The notes under the pieces are model-generated. The model was not told the DNA's origin. It did no database searches and was given only the letters and a program-made list of their open reading frames with translations. DNA of 42,896 nucleotides from Bog-473 sp052140165 (GTDB lineage Bacteria; Actinomycetota; Acidimicrobiia; Acidimicrobiales; RAAP-2). Below are positions 1 through 7,779 of this stretch, one piece after another. Every line of letters starts with the position of its first letter. Within the stretch, counting starts at the first letter, position 1. The DNA lies in contig JBKQUM010000104.1 of the NCBI GenBank assembly GCA_052140165.1, positions 1 to 42,896 on the forward strand, in the 5' to 3' direction. The position numbers and the translations under genes were made by a program.

Positions 1-1
1 G

Positions 2-226
2 CGCAAGTCGACGCCGTTCGCCGCCCAGCTGGCGGCCGAGCAGTGCGCCAAGCGGGCCATGGAGCACGGCGTCCGCAAGGTCGACGTGCTGGTCCGGGGC
101 CCGGGCTCGGGGCGCGAAACCGCCATCCGCTCGCTCGCCGCCGTCGGCATCGAGGTGGTCGGCATCAAGGACGTGACCCCGATCCCGCACAACGGCTGCC
201 GCCCCAAGAAGCGGCGCCGGGTCTAG
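2..226 (+). CDS. rpsK: 30S ribosomal protein S11, C-terminal part (5' end outside window)
   Basis: The window opens inside this gene. The visible 74 residues run from RKSTPFAAQLAAE to the end PHNGCRPKKRRRV and match the C-terminal half of bacterial uS11, including the conserved VLVRGPGSGRETAIR stretch that contacts 16S rRNA and the basic tail. S11 sits on the platform of the 30S subunit and helps form the mRNA exit channel. It is followed 27 nt later by rpsD, the usual order in the alpha operon. Only the 5' part is missing, and no frame break is visible. Identification is firm. Confidence 0.95.
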   Translation, partial: RKSTPFAAQLAAEQCAKRAMEHGVRKVDVLVRGPGSGRETAIRSLAAVGIEVVGIKDVTPIPHNGCRPKKRRRV

Positions 227-253
227 GTCCAAGAGGAAGAGGAACCACACCCC

Positions 254-901
254 ATGGCTCGATACACCGGTCCCGTCTGCCGACTCTGTCGGCGCGAGCG
301 GACCAAGCTGTTCTTGAAGGGCGAGCGCTGCTACTCGCTCAAGTGCCCCGTTTCCGAGGCGGTCACCGACCGTCACAGCCGCGCCTACCCGCCCGGCGAG
401 CATGGCCGTGACCGTATGCGCCAGGGCTCCGAGTACCTGGCCCAGCTGCGCGAGAAGCAGAAGGCGCGCCGGATCTATGGAATCCTGGAGAAGCAGTTCC
501 GCAACATGTACGAGGAGGCCAACCGCCAGCCGGGCATCACCGGCGAGAACCTCCTGCGCAACCTCGAGCTCCGCCTCGACAACGTGGTTTTCCGGGCCGG
601 CTGGGGCGCGAGCCGCCGCCAAGCCCGCCAGTTCGTGCGCCACGGCCACGTCCAGGTCAACGGCAAGCGCGTCACCATCCCGAGCTACCGGGTCCGCAAG
701 GGCGACAAGGTCGTGCTGCGCGAGGCCACCCGCGGGAACTTCCTGGTCCGCCGGAACATGGACACCCTAGAGCGCCAGACCCCGGCCTGGCTCGAAACCG
801 GCGACGCCGGCTTCTCGGTGGCCGTCCTCAACCCGCCACTGCGAGAGCACATCGACGAGCCCGTCCAGGAGCAGTTGATCGTCGAGCTCTACTCGAAGTA
901 G
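254..901 (+). CDS. rpsD: 30S ribosomal protein S4, zinc-motif (C+) form
   Basis: The protein has 215 residues. It is a primary 16S rRNA-binding protein of the 30S subunit and, in some bacteria, the translational regulator of this operon. The N-terminus carries four cysteines (C9, C12, C26, C31) in the CxxC...CxxxxC pattern of the zinc-binding form of S4, and an S4 RNA-binding domain follows at about residues 100-165 (RLDNVVFRAGWGASRRQARQ). A purine-rich stretch at 230-243 (AAGAGGAAGAGG) serves as ribosome binding site before ATG 254. It lies between rpsK and rpoA as expected. Whether this genome also holds a cysteine-free S4 paralogue cannot be seen here. Confidence 0.97.
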   Translation: MARYTGPVCRLCRRERTKLFLKGERCYSLKCPVSEAVTDRHSRAYPPGEHGRDRMRQGSEYLAQLREKQKARRIYGILEKQFRNMYEEANRQPGITGENLLRNLELRLDNVVFRAGWGASRRQARQFVRHGHVQVNGKRVTIPSYRVRKGDKVVLREATRGNFLVRRNMDTLERQTPAWLETGDAGFSVAVLNPPLREHIDEPVQEQLIVELYSK

Positions 902-929
902 CCCCGTCCCCAGCAACAGGAGTCCCACC

Positions 930-1868
930 ATGTTGATTTTCCAACGGCCGACCGTCGAAGTCCTCGACGAGGAGCTGCACAACCGCCAGCGTTTCGCCAT
1001 CGGCCCGCTCGACCCCGGCTTCGGCACCACGCTCGGCAACTCGCTGCGCCGCACCCTGCTCTCGTCCATCCCCGGCGGTGCGGTGACCCAGCTCCGCTTC
1101 GACGAGGCACTGCACGAGTTCACGACGCTCCCGGGCGTCAAGGAGGACGTCACCGACATCATCCTGAACCTCAAGGACCTGCTGGTCCGGGTCAACTCGG
1201 ACGAGCCGGTGACGCTCCGCCTCGACGTGCGCGGCCCGGCCGACGCCACGGCAGCCGACCTGCAGCTGACCTCCGACGTCGAGGTGCTCAACCCCGACCT
1301 GCACATCGCCTCCATCAACGCCAAAGGCCGCCTGGCCGTCGACGTGACGGTGGAGCGCGGACGCGGGTACGCGTCGGCCGACAAGAACAAGCGCTCGACG
1401 ACGATCGGGGTCATCCCGATCGACTCCATCTTCTCGCCCGTCCACCGGGTGACCTTCGACATCGAGCCGGTGCGGGTGGAGCAGTCGACCAACTTCGACC
1501 GGCTGGTGCTCGACATCGAGACCGACGGGACGATCTCCCCCCGGGAGGCCCTGGCCTCCGCCGGTGCCACATTGCGCAACCTGGTCTCGCTCGTGGCGGA
1601 CCTGGAAGAGGCGCCGCAGGGCCTGGAGCCCGGCGACGTCGGCACGACGACCAGCGGCTCGCCGGACCTGGACCTGCGCATCGAGGAGCTCGACCTGTCC
1701 GAGCGGCCCCGCAACTGCCTCAAGCGGGCGCAGATCAACACGATCGGCGAGCTGGTCGAGCGCACCATGGAGGACCTCCTCGCCATCACCAACTTCGGAC
1801 AGAAGTCGGCCGACGAGGTCGTGCAGCGCCTGGACGAGCGCGGGCTGTCGCTCCGCACGAGGGACTGA
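930..1868 (+). CDS. rpoA: DNA-directed RNA polymerase subunit alpha
   Basis: The protein has 312 residues. The alpha subunit dimerises to start assembly of RNA polymerase and contacts UP elements and activators through its C-terminal domain. The N-terminal domain (about 1-230) contains the RRTLLSSIPG and AVTQLRFD motifs of the dimerisation/insert fold. The C-terminal domain (about 245-310) has LDLSERPRNCLKRAQINTI and the helix-hairpin-helix part NFGQKSADEVVQRL. An AGGAGT ribosome binding site at 918-923 precedes ATG 930. The gene ends 6 nt before rplQ. Length and order are typical of Actinobacteria. Confidence 0.98.
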   Translation: MLIFQRPTVEVLDEELHNRQRFAIGPLDPGFGTTLGNSLRRTLLSSIPGGAVTQLRFDEALHEFTTLPGVKEDVTDIILNLKDLLVRVNSDEPVTLRLDVRGPADATAADLQLTSDVEVLNPDLHIASINAKGRLAVDVTVERGRGYASADKNKRSTTIGVIPIDSIFSPVHRVTFDIEPVRVEQSTNFDRLVLDIETDGTISPREALASAGATLRNLVSLVADLEEAPQGLEPGDVGTTTSGSPDLDLRIEELDLSERPRNCLKRAQINTIGELVERTMEDLLAITNFGQKSADEVVQRLDERGLSLRTRD

Positions 1869-1874
1869 CCGGCG

Positions 1875-2228
1875 ATGCAGGCAACCCCCAAGCGCGGTCG
1901 CCGGATGGGCGGCTCGTCGGCGCACCAGAAGTCCATGCTGGGCAACCTGGTGGCCTCCCTCATCGCCGCCGAGTCCATCGTGACCACCGAGGCCAAGGCG
2001 AAGGCGCTGCGCCCGGTGGCCGAGAAGTGCGTCACCGCGGCGCGCAAGGGCGGCGTGGCCCAGCACCGCAACGTCGTCGCGCTGATCCGGGACAAGGACA
2101 TGACCCACAAGCTGTTCGAGGAGATCGGGCCGCGCTACGCGGATCGGCCCGGCGGCTACACCCGCATCCTGAAGCTGGGCCCGCGCCCCGGTGACAACGC
2201 GCCGATGGCACGGATCGAGTTCGTCTAG
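1875..2228 (+). CDS. rplQ: 50S ribosomal protein L17
   Basis: The protein has 117 residues, a compact bacterial bL17. Conserved features are the N-terminal PKRGRRMGGSSAHQKSML segment, the ASLIAAESIVTTEAKAKALRPVAEK core, and the C-terminal GGYTRILKLGPRPGDNAPMARIEFV. L17 binds 23S rRNA near the exit tunnel. Only 6 nt separate it from rpoA and no separate Shine-Dalgarno is evident, so translation is probably coupled. Some actinobacterial L17 proteins carry long C-terminal extensions; this one does not. Confidence 0.97.
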   Translation: MQATPKRGRRMGGSSAHQKSMLGNLVASLIAAESIVTTEAKAKALRPVAEKCVTAARKGGVAQHRNVVALIRDKDMTHKLFEEIGPRYADRPGGYTRILKLGPRPGDNAPMARIEFV

Positions 2229-2230
2229 GG

Positions 2231-3100
2231 GTGGAGCGACCCGCCGGCGCTGCGCTGCAGCGCTGGAGGCTCCTGATCGCCTACGACGGTGCGGCCTTCC
2301 GGGGCTTCGCCGTGCAGCCCGAGGTCCCGTCGGTCGCCGGCGCGCTGCGCCTGGCGCTCGAGCGCACGGCGCGCACGGGCGAGCCGCCCCACATCACCTG
2401 CGCCGGCCGCACCGACGCCGGGGTGCACGCCCGCGGGCAGGTCGTCCACGTCGACCTGCCCGACATCCCCTACGACGGGCCCGGGCTGGCCCGGGCGCTC
2501 AACCGCCAGCTCGCCCCCGCGGTGGTCGTGCGGCGGGCCGAGCAGGTCGGGCCCGAATTCGACGCCCGCCGCTCCGCCACCGGCCGCACCTACCGCTACC
2601 TGGTCTGGAACGCGCCCGCCCCCGACCCGCTGCTGGCGCCCGTGACCTGGCACGTGCGCGACCACCTGGACCTCGGCTCCATGCGCACCGCCTCCGACGT
2701 GCTGCTCGGCACCCACGACTTCCGGTCCTTCTGCCGCCGGCCTCCGGGCACGGACCCCGCCGAGCCGATCGTGCGCCGGGTGGCCAGGGCCCGCTGGAGC
2801 GTCGACGAGGGGCCCGAGGCGACCGACGCCCGCGGCGAGGGCGAGGCGCGGCTCCTGCGCTTCGAGATCGTCGCCGGGTCCTTCTGCCACCAGATGGTGC
2901 GCTCCCTGGTGGCCAGCCTGGTCGAGGTGGGCCGGGGCCGGGAGAACGCCGCCGGCCTCATGGAGCGCCTGCGGGCCGCCACCCGCCACCGCATGGCCGA
3001 TCCGGCGCCCGCCCGCGGGCTGTGCCTCGTCTCGGTCGCCTACGGGGGCCTCGAGGGGGGCGGGCAGGGCGGTCCCGCCGCCGGCGGCGGTCCGGCCTGA
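2231..3100 (+). CDS. truA: tRNA pseudouridine(38-40) synthase TruA
   Basis: The protein has 289 residues. It converts uridines 38-40 of the tRNA anticodon stem-loop to pseudouridine. The catalytic motif CAGRTDAGVHA lies at about residues 57-67 with D62 as the nucleophilic aspartate. The second half contains RTYRYLVWNAPAPDP and the SFCHQMVRSLV element typical of the family. The GTG start lies 2 nt after the rplQ stop, so it is coupled to the ribosomal operon. The last 15 or so residues are a Gly/Ala-rich tail of little information. The next gene, rplM, has its own promoter. Confidence 0.95.
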   Translation: MERPAGAALQRWRLLIAYDGAAFRGFAVQPEVPSVAGALRLALERTARTGEPPHITCAGRTDAGVHARGQVVHVDLPDIPYDGPGLARALNRQLAPAVVVRRAEQVGPEFDARRSATGRTYRYLVWNAPAPDPLLAPVTWHVRDHLDLGSMRTASDVLLGTHDFRSFCRRPPGTDPAEPIVRRVARARWSVDEGPEATDARGEGEARLLRFEIVAGSFCHQMVRSLVASLVEVGRGRENAAGLMERLRAATRHRMADPAPARGLCLVSVAYGGLEGGGQGGPAAGGGPA

Positions 3101-3131
3101 GGGGGCGGCGGCCCGCCCGGAGGAGCGCGGC

Positions 3132-3160
3132 TTGCTCCCCCTCTCCAGGCGCCCTATCCT
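3132..3160 (+). promoter_or_regulatory. Predicted sigma-70-type promoter of rplM-rpsI
   Basis: TTGCTC (3132-3137) and TATCCT (3155-3160) are separated by exactly 17 nt in the 149-nt gap after truA. The implied start site near 3167 gives rplM a leader of about 80 nt. The leader can pair GGCTC with GAGCC (about 3170-3190), so ribosomal-protein feedback control is possible but not shown. Inference from consensus match only. Confidence 0.55.
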
Positions 3161-3249
3161 GGTGCGTCGGCTCGCGGGACCCCGGGAGCCCTGAGCCCGC
3201 TCTCCGAGGCGTGCGCTCGTTCACCACGCGGAAGCGAAAGATCGGTCTT

Positions 3250-3699
3250 GTGCGCACATTTTCACCGAAGGTCACCGAGATCCAGCGAGCCTGGTACGTC
3301 GTCGACGCCGACGGCCTGGTGCTCGGCCGCCTGGCCTCGTCCGTGGCCGCCATCCTGCGCGGCAAGCACCGCCCCTACTTCGCCCCGCACGTCGACACCG
3401 GCGACCACGTCATCGTGGTCAACGCCGACAAGGTGGTGCTCACCTCGAGCAAGGCCGAGACCAAGATGGCCTACCGCCACAGCGGCTACCCCGGTGGCCT
3501 CCGGGCCACCAGCTACGCCGAATTGCTGGAGGAGCACCCCGACGAGCTGATCCGGCGCTCGGTGCGCGGCATGCTGCCGAAGAACACCCTCGGCCGCCAG
3601 ATGCTGGGCAAGCTCCAGGTCTACGCCGGCCCGGATCACCCCCACGCCGCCCAGAAGCCCGAGCCGCTCGAACTGCCCGAGGCCCGCCGGGCCGGTTGA
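3250..3699 (+). CDS. rplM: 50S ribosomal protein L13
   Basis: The protein has 149 residues, the usual uL13 length. It is an early 50S assembly protein. The sequence VRTFSPKVTEIQRAWYVVDA at the start matches the actinobacterial L13 N-terminus, so GTG 3250 is chosen although the frame stays open far upstream. Core motifs are LGRLASSVAAILRGKHRPYF, the MAYRHSGYPGG loop and VRGMLPKNTLGRQMLGKL. It is followed 33 nt later by rpsI, the conserved partner. Confidence 0.96.
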   Translation: MRTFSPKVTEIQRAWYVVDADGLVLGRLASSVAAILRGKHRPYFAPHVDTGDHVIVVNADKVVLTSSKAETKMAYRHSGYPGGLRATSYAELLEEHPDELIRRSVRGMLPKNTLGRQMLGKLQVYAGPDHPHAAQKPEPLELPEARRAG

Positions 3700-3732
3700 G
3701 CCCGCGCACCAAGGAAGGACACCACCACCGCA

Positions 3733-4125
3733 ATGCCAGTACCACTGAGCCAGACCACCGGTCGCCGCAAGCAGGCGGTCGCGCGCGTCCGCTTCCGCCC
3801 CGGCCAGGGCGCCATCACCGTCAACAAGCTTCCGATCGAGAAGTACTTCACCTCGGCGACGCACCGCATGCTGGTGACCGAGCCGTTGCGCGTGACCAAC
3901 ACGGCGGAGTCCTACGACATCGAGGCCACGATCGACGGGGGCGGGATCTCGGGCCAGGCCGGCGCCATGCGCCTCGGCATCGCGCGCAGCCTCTGCGAAA
4001 TGGATCCCGAGTTCCGCGGCGCGCTCAAGCGCTCGGGCCTCCTCACGCGCGACGCGCGGGAGAAGGAGTCCAAGAAGTACGGCCTCAAGAAGGCCCGCAA
4101 GGCGCCGCAGTACTCCAAGCGGTAG
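3733..4125 (+). CDS. rpsI: 30S ribosomal protein S9
   Basis: The protein has 130 residues. uS9 binds the 30S head, and its C-terminal tail reaches the P-site tRNA. The N-terminal TTGRRKQAVARVRF and the end KKARKAPQYSKR are diagnostic; the final SKR is the conserved P-site-contacting tail. A good ribosome binding site, AAGGAAGGA (3711-3719), precedes ATG 3733. It is co-transcribed with rplM. glmM starts 14 nt after the stop. Confidence 0.97.
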   Translation: MPVPLSQTTGRRKQAVARVRFRPGQGAITVNKLPIEKYFTSATHRMLVTEPLRVTNTAESYDIEATIDGGGISGQAGAMRLGIARSLCEMDPEFRGALKRSGLLTRDAREKESKKYGLKKARKAPQYSKR

Positions 4126-4139
4126 CAAGCGAAACGCGA

Positions 4140-5510
4140 ATGGCGCCGGCCCGCTTCGGCACCGATGGCGTGCGCGGGGTCGCGAACGAGGAGCTGACCG
4201 CCGAGCTGGCGCTCGCCCTCGGACGTGCCACCGCCCGTATCCTGCCCGCCCCGACCTTCGTCGTCGGGCGCGACACCCGGCGCTCCGGGCCGCTGCTCCA
4301 GGCCGCCTTCTCGGCGGGCCTGGCCACCGAAGGGGCCGACGTCGTCGACCTGGGCGTCCTGCCGACCCCCGGCGTCGCTGCGGTGGCGGAGCAGCGCAAG
4401 GCGCCCGGCGCCGTCATCTCGGCTTCGCACAATCCCTTCGGCGACAACGGCATCAAGCTGTTCAGCCGCTTCGGCACGAAGCTCCCCACCGACGTGGAGT
4501 GCGAGATAGAGCGTGAGCTCGACGGCGTGCTCGCCGACCCCGACCGCCCGCCGCGGCGCCCCACCGGCCACGGCGTGGGTCGGATCGCGACGGACCCGGA
4601 CGCGATCGAGGTGTACCGGCAGCACCTGCTGGCGGTGACGGAGGGCCGCCGCCTCGACGGCCTGCGCATCGTCGTCGACTGCGCCAACGGCGCCGCCAGC
4701 GAGATCGCGCCCTGGGTGCTCGCCGAGCTGGGCGCGTGGGTCACGGCGCTGCACGACTCGCCCGACGGGGACAACATCAACGACAGGTGCGGCTCGACGG
4801 ACCCGGCCCAGCTCTCGCTGGCCGTGGTGGAGCACCAGGCGGACATCGGCCTGGCGCTCGACGGTGACGCCGACCGGGTCATCGCGGTCGACCACACCGG
4901 CAGCATCATCGACGGCGACGCGCTCCTGGCGCTCTTCGCCCTCGACCTCGCCGAGCGGGGGCGGCTGGCCCGCAACACGGTCGCCGTCACCGTGATGACG
5001 AACCTGGGCTTCCGCCTGGCCATGGAGGGCCGCGGCATCGCCGTGCGCGAGACCGACGTGGGGGACCGCCACGTGCTGGCCGCCCTCGACGCCGACGGGC
5101 TGAGCCTGGGCGGCGAGCAGTCGGGCCACATCATCTTCCGCTCGCTTTCGACCACCGGCGACGGCATCCTCACCGGCATCGCGCTGGCCGACCTGGTGCT
5201 GCGGGCGGGTCGCTCCCTGGCCGGCCTCTCGGGGGGGCTGGTCGAGCGGGTGCCCCAGCGCCTCGTCAACGTGCCCGTCCCCCAGCCCGAGCGGCTGGCC
5301 GACTGCGCCGAGGTGTGGGAGGCCGTGGTGAAGGCCGAGGCCGAGCTCGGGCACGAGGGCCGGGTGCTGCTGCGCCCGAGCGGCACCGAGCCGGTGGTGC
5401 GGGTGATGGTCGAGGCGCGGGCCGAGACCCAGGCCGACGCGGTGGCCGCCCAGCTCGCCGGCGTCGTGCGGGCCGTGCTGGGACAGATCGAGCCGCAGGC
5501 GCCCAGGTAG
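4140..5510 (+). CDS. glmM: Phosphoglucosamine mutase
   Basis: The protein has 456 residues. It converts glucosamine-6-phosphate to glucosamine-1-phosphate for UDP-GlcNAc and peptidoglycan synthesis. The N-terminus ARFGTDGVRG is diagnostic. The phosphoserine loop ISASHNPFGDNGIK has catalytic S96, the metal loop is DGDADR, the sugar-binding loop is GGEQSGH, and the phosphate-binding RPSGTEPVVRVM is near the C-terminus. The frame is open upstream across rpsI, but ATG 4140 gives the family's normal start. No clear Shine-Dalgarno is present. glmS, the enzyme supplying its substrate, follows directly. Confidence 0.96.
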   Translation: MAPARFGTDGVRGVANEELTAELALALGRATARILPAPTFVVGRDTRRSGPLLQAAFSAGLATEGADVVDLGVLPTPGVAAVAEQRKAPGAVISASHNPFGDNGIKLFSRFGTKLPTDVECEIERELDGVLADPDRPPRRPTGHGVGRIATDPDAIEVYRQHLLAVTEGRRLDGLRIVVDCANGAASEIAPWVLAELGAWVTALHDSPDGDNINDRCGSTDPAQLSLAVVEHQADIGLALDGDADRVIAVDHTGSIIDGDALLALFALDLAERGRLARNTVAVTVMTNLGFRLAMEGRGIAVRETDVGDRHVLAALDADGLSLGGEQSGHIIFRSLSTTGDGILTGIALADLVLRAGRSLAGLSGGLVERVPQRLVNVPVPQPERLADCAEVWEAVVKAEAELGHEGRVLLRPSGTEPVVRVMVEARAETQADAVAAQLAGVVRAVLGQIEPQAPR

Positions 5511-5521
5511 CCTGGTCCTCC

Positions 5522-7363
5522 ATGTGCGGCATCATCGGCGTCACCGGCGAGGCCGACGCCGTGCCGCTCCTCCTCGGCGCCCTGCACCAGCTGGAGTACC
5601 GGGGCTACGACTCGGCCGGGGTGGCCATGGTGGTCGACGGGGAGATCTGGAGGGCGCGGGCCGCCGGCGGGACCGAGTCGGTCGCCGCGCTCGCCGAGCT
5701 GACGCAGGACGCGCCCACCGGCCACGCCGCCGCCATCGGGCACACCCGGTGGGCGACCCACGGCAGCCCCACCGCCGAGAACGCCCACCCCCACGTCGAC
5801 TGCACCGGACGTATCGCCCTCATCCACAACGGGATCATCGAGAACCACGCCGAGCTGCGGGCGGAGCTCGTCGCCGGCGGGCACACCCTGACGTCGGCCA
5901 CCGACACGGAGGTCATGGCCCACCTGATTGAGCAGGGGATGGCCGCCGGCGCGTCCCTGACAGAGGCCACCCGCGCCATGCTGCGCCGGGTGCGCGGCGC
6001 GTTCTCCATCGCCGTCATCTCCGCCGACGAGCCCGACACCATCGTCGCCGCCCGCCGCTCCACCCCGCTCGTGCTCGGGCTGGCCGACGGCATGGCGCTG
6101 CTGGCGTCGGACATCCCCGCCCTCATCGGCCACACCCGCCAGGTCTTCGCGCTCGCCGACGACGAGCTGGCCGTCCTCACGCCCGGGAAGCTGGCGGTGA
6201 CCACGCTCGACGGGGCGGTGGTCGAGCCCGAGCAGCTCACGATCAGCTGGGACGTCGAGGCGGCCCAGAAGGGCGGCTACGAGGACTTCATGTCCAAGGA
6301 GATGCAGGAGCAGCCCCTGGCCGTGGCGGACACGCTGCTGGACCGGCGCGGCACCGGCGGCGAGCTGATCCTCGACGAGATGCGACTGAGCGCCGACGAC
6401 CTGCGCCGCATCGACAAGGTCTTCATCGTCGCCTGCGGCTCCAGCTACCACGCCGCGCTCGTGGCCAAGTACGCCATTGAGCACTGGGTCAAGGTGCCGG
6501 CCGAGGTCGACATCGCGAGCGAGTTCCGCTACCGCGACCCGGTGCTGAACGAGCGCACGCTGTGCGTGGGCGTCTCCCAGTCCGGCGAGACGCTCGACAC
6601 GTCCGAGGCGATGCGCGAGGCGAAGCGGCTCGGGGCCAAGGTGCTGGTGGTCTCCAACGTCGTCGACTCCTCCATGGCCCGGGCGGCCGACGGCGTGCTC
6701 TACACGCGGGCGGGGCCCGAGATCGGCGTGGCGTCGACGAAGTGCCACCTGGCCCAGATCGTGGCGCTCGAGGTGCTCGGCCTGTACCTGGCGCAGATCC
6801 TCGGGACCCAGCCGGCAGCGGAGATCAACGAGATCCTCAACGCCATGGACGTGTTGCCGGGGCTGGTGAGCGAGGCGCTGTCCCGCGCCGGCGACGTCGA
6901 CGACGTGGCGGCCAAGCTCACCGACGCCCGCGACTTCTTCTTCCTCGGGCGCCACGTCGGGTACCCCGTCGCGCTCGAGGGCGCGCTGAAGCTGAAGGAG
7001 CTGGCGTACCTGCGGGCGGAGGGCTACCCGGCCGGCGAGCTCAAGCACGGGCCGATCGCCCTCATTGAGCCGGGCACGGTGGTCGTCGGCATCGCGACCC
7101 GCAACCCGTTGTGGGAGAAGATGCTGTCCAACATCGCCGAGGTGCGCAGCCGCGGCGCCACGGTCGTGCTGGTGGCCGACGACGGCGACGAGGAGTCGGC
7201 GGCCGCGGCCGACCACGTGCTCTGGGTCCCCCCGACCTACCCGCTCCTCGCGCCGGTGGTCGGCGTCGTGCCGCTGCAACAGCTGGCCTACCGGCTGGCC
7301 CGCCTGCACGGGCACGACCCGGACCGCCCGCGCAACCTGGCCAAGACGGTGACCGTCGAGTGA
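5522..7363 (+). CDS. glmS: Glutamine-fructose-6-phosphate aminotransferase (isomerizing)
   Basis: The protein has 613 residues. It makes glucosamine-6-phosphate from fructose-6-phosphate and glutamine, the step before GlmM. ATG 5522 is required because the second residue, Cys2 of MCGIIGVTG, is the glutaminase nucleophile after Met removal. The class II glutaminase domain (about 1-220) contains HTRWATHG and HNGIIEN. Two SIS isomerase domains follow (about 290-430 and 460-600), with CGSSYHA and SQSGETLDT. The C-terminus is LAKTVTVE, close to the canonical KSVTVE. A TAGCCT box at 5508-5513, overlapping the glmM stop, could start a leaderless transcript. Confidence 0.97.
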   Translation: MCGIIGVTGEADAVPLLLGALHQLEYRGYDSAGVAMVVDGEIWRARAAGGTESVAALAELTQDAPTGHAAAIGHTRWATHGSPTAENAHPHVDCTGRIALIHNGIIENHAELRAELVAGGHTLTSATDTEVMAHLIEQGMAAGASLTEATRAMLRRVRGAFSIAVISADEPDTIVAARRSTPLVLGLADGMALLASDIPALIGHTRQVFALADDELAVLTPGKLAVTTLDGAVVEPEQLTISWDVEAAQKGGYEDFMSKEMQEQPLAVADTLLDRRGTGGELILDEMRLSADDLRRIDKVFIVACGSSYHAALVAKYAIEHWVKVPAEVDIASEFRYRDPVLNERTLCVGVSQSGETLDTSEAMREAKRLGAKVLVVSNVVDSSMARAADGVLYTRAGPEIGVASTKCHLAQIVALEVLGLYLAQILGTQPAAEINEILNAMDVLPGLVSEALSRAGDVDDVAAKLTDARDFFFLGRHVGYPVALEGALKLKELAYLRAEGYPAGELKHGPIALIEPGTVVVGIATRNPLWEKMLSNIAEVRSRGATVVLVADDGDEESAAAADHVLWVPPTYPLLAPVVGVVPLQQLAYRLARLHGHDPDRPRNLAKTVTVE

Positions 7364-7779
7364 GCCCGATCGTCGGCGTCGGGGTCGACGCGGTCGACGT
7401 GGCGCGGTTCCGCCGACTGCTCGACCGCCGCCCGCGCTTCGCGACGCGCTGCTTCACCGCGTCCGAGCAGTCCGACGCCACCGGATCGGCCGACGCGGCC
7501 CAGAGCCTGGCGGCGCGCTTCGCCGCCAAGGAGGCGGTCATGAAGGCGCTGGGCACCGGCATCGGCGGCTTCGCGTTGACCGACGTCGAGGTCCGCCGGA
7601 CGACGGGGACGGGCGCCACCCGCAATGCCCCCTATCTCGTGCTCCACGGCACCGCCGCCGAGCTGGCCGGCGCCCAGGGCGCAAGCCGGTTCCACCTCTC
7701 GCTGACCCATACCGACGGTGTGGCCATCGCGTTCGTCGTCGCCGAGCAGGCGCAGGCAGCCTCGTGCGCCCCGTCCTGA
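7360..7779 (+). CDS. acpS: Holo-[acyl-carrier-protein] synthase
   Basis: The protein has 139 residues. It transfers 4'-phosphopantetheine from CoA to apo-ACP. The motifs are VGVGVDAVDV (Mg2+-binding D10) and ARFAAKEAVMKALG (E58), and the C-terminal strand LSLTHTDGVAIAFVVAE fits the AcpS trimer fold. GTG 7360 overlaps the glmS stop codon (GTGA), so translation is coupled. The 3' end overlaps the next gene by 16 nt. The position between glmS and nnr/alr is common in Actinobacteria. Confidence 0.93.
   Translation: MSPIVGVGVDAVDVARFRRLLDRRPRFATRCFTASEQSDATGSADAAQSLAARFAAKEAVMKALGTGIGGFALTDVEVRRTTGTGATRNAPYLVLHGTAAELAGAQGASRFHLSLTHTDGVAIAFVVAEQAQAASCAPS

Noticed and set aside
4085..7315. A 1076-codon open frame on the minus strand across glmM and glmS
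   Set aside because: It is the mirror of strongly coding + strand genes in high-GC DNA. The translation is Arg/His/Gly-rich without any domain, while the + strand frames are textbook GlmM and GlmS.
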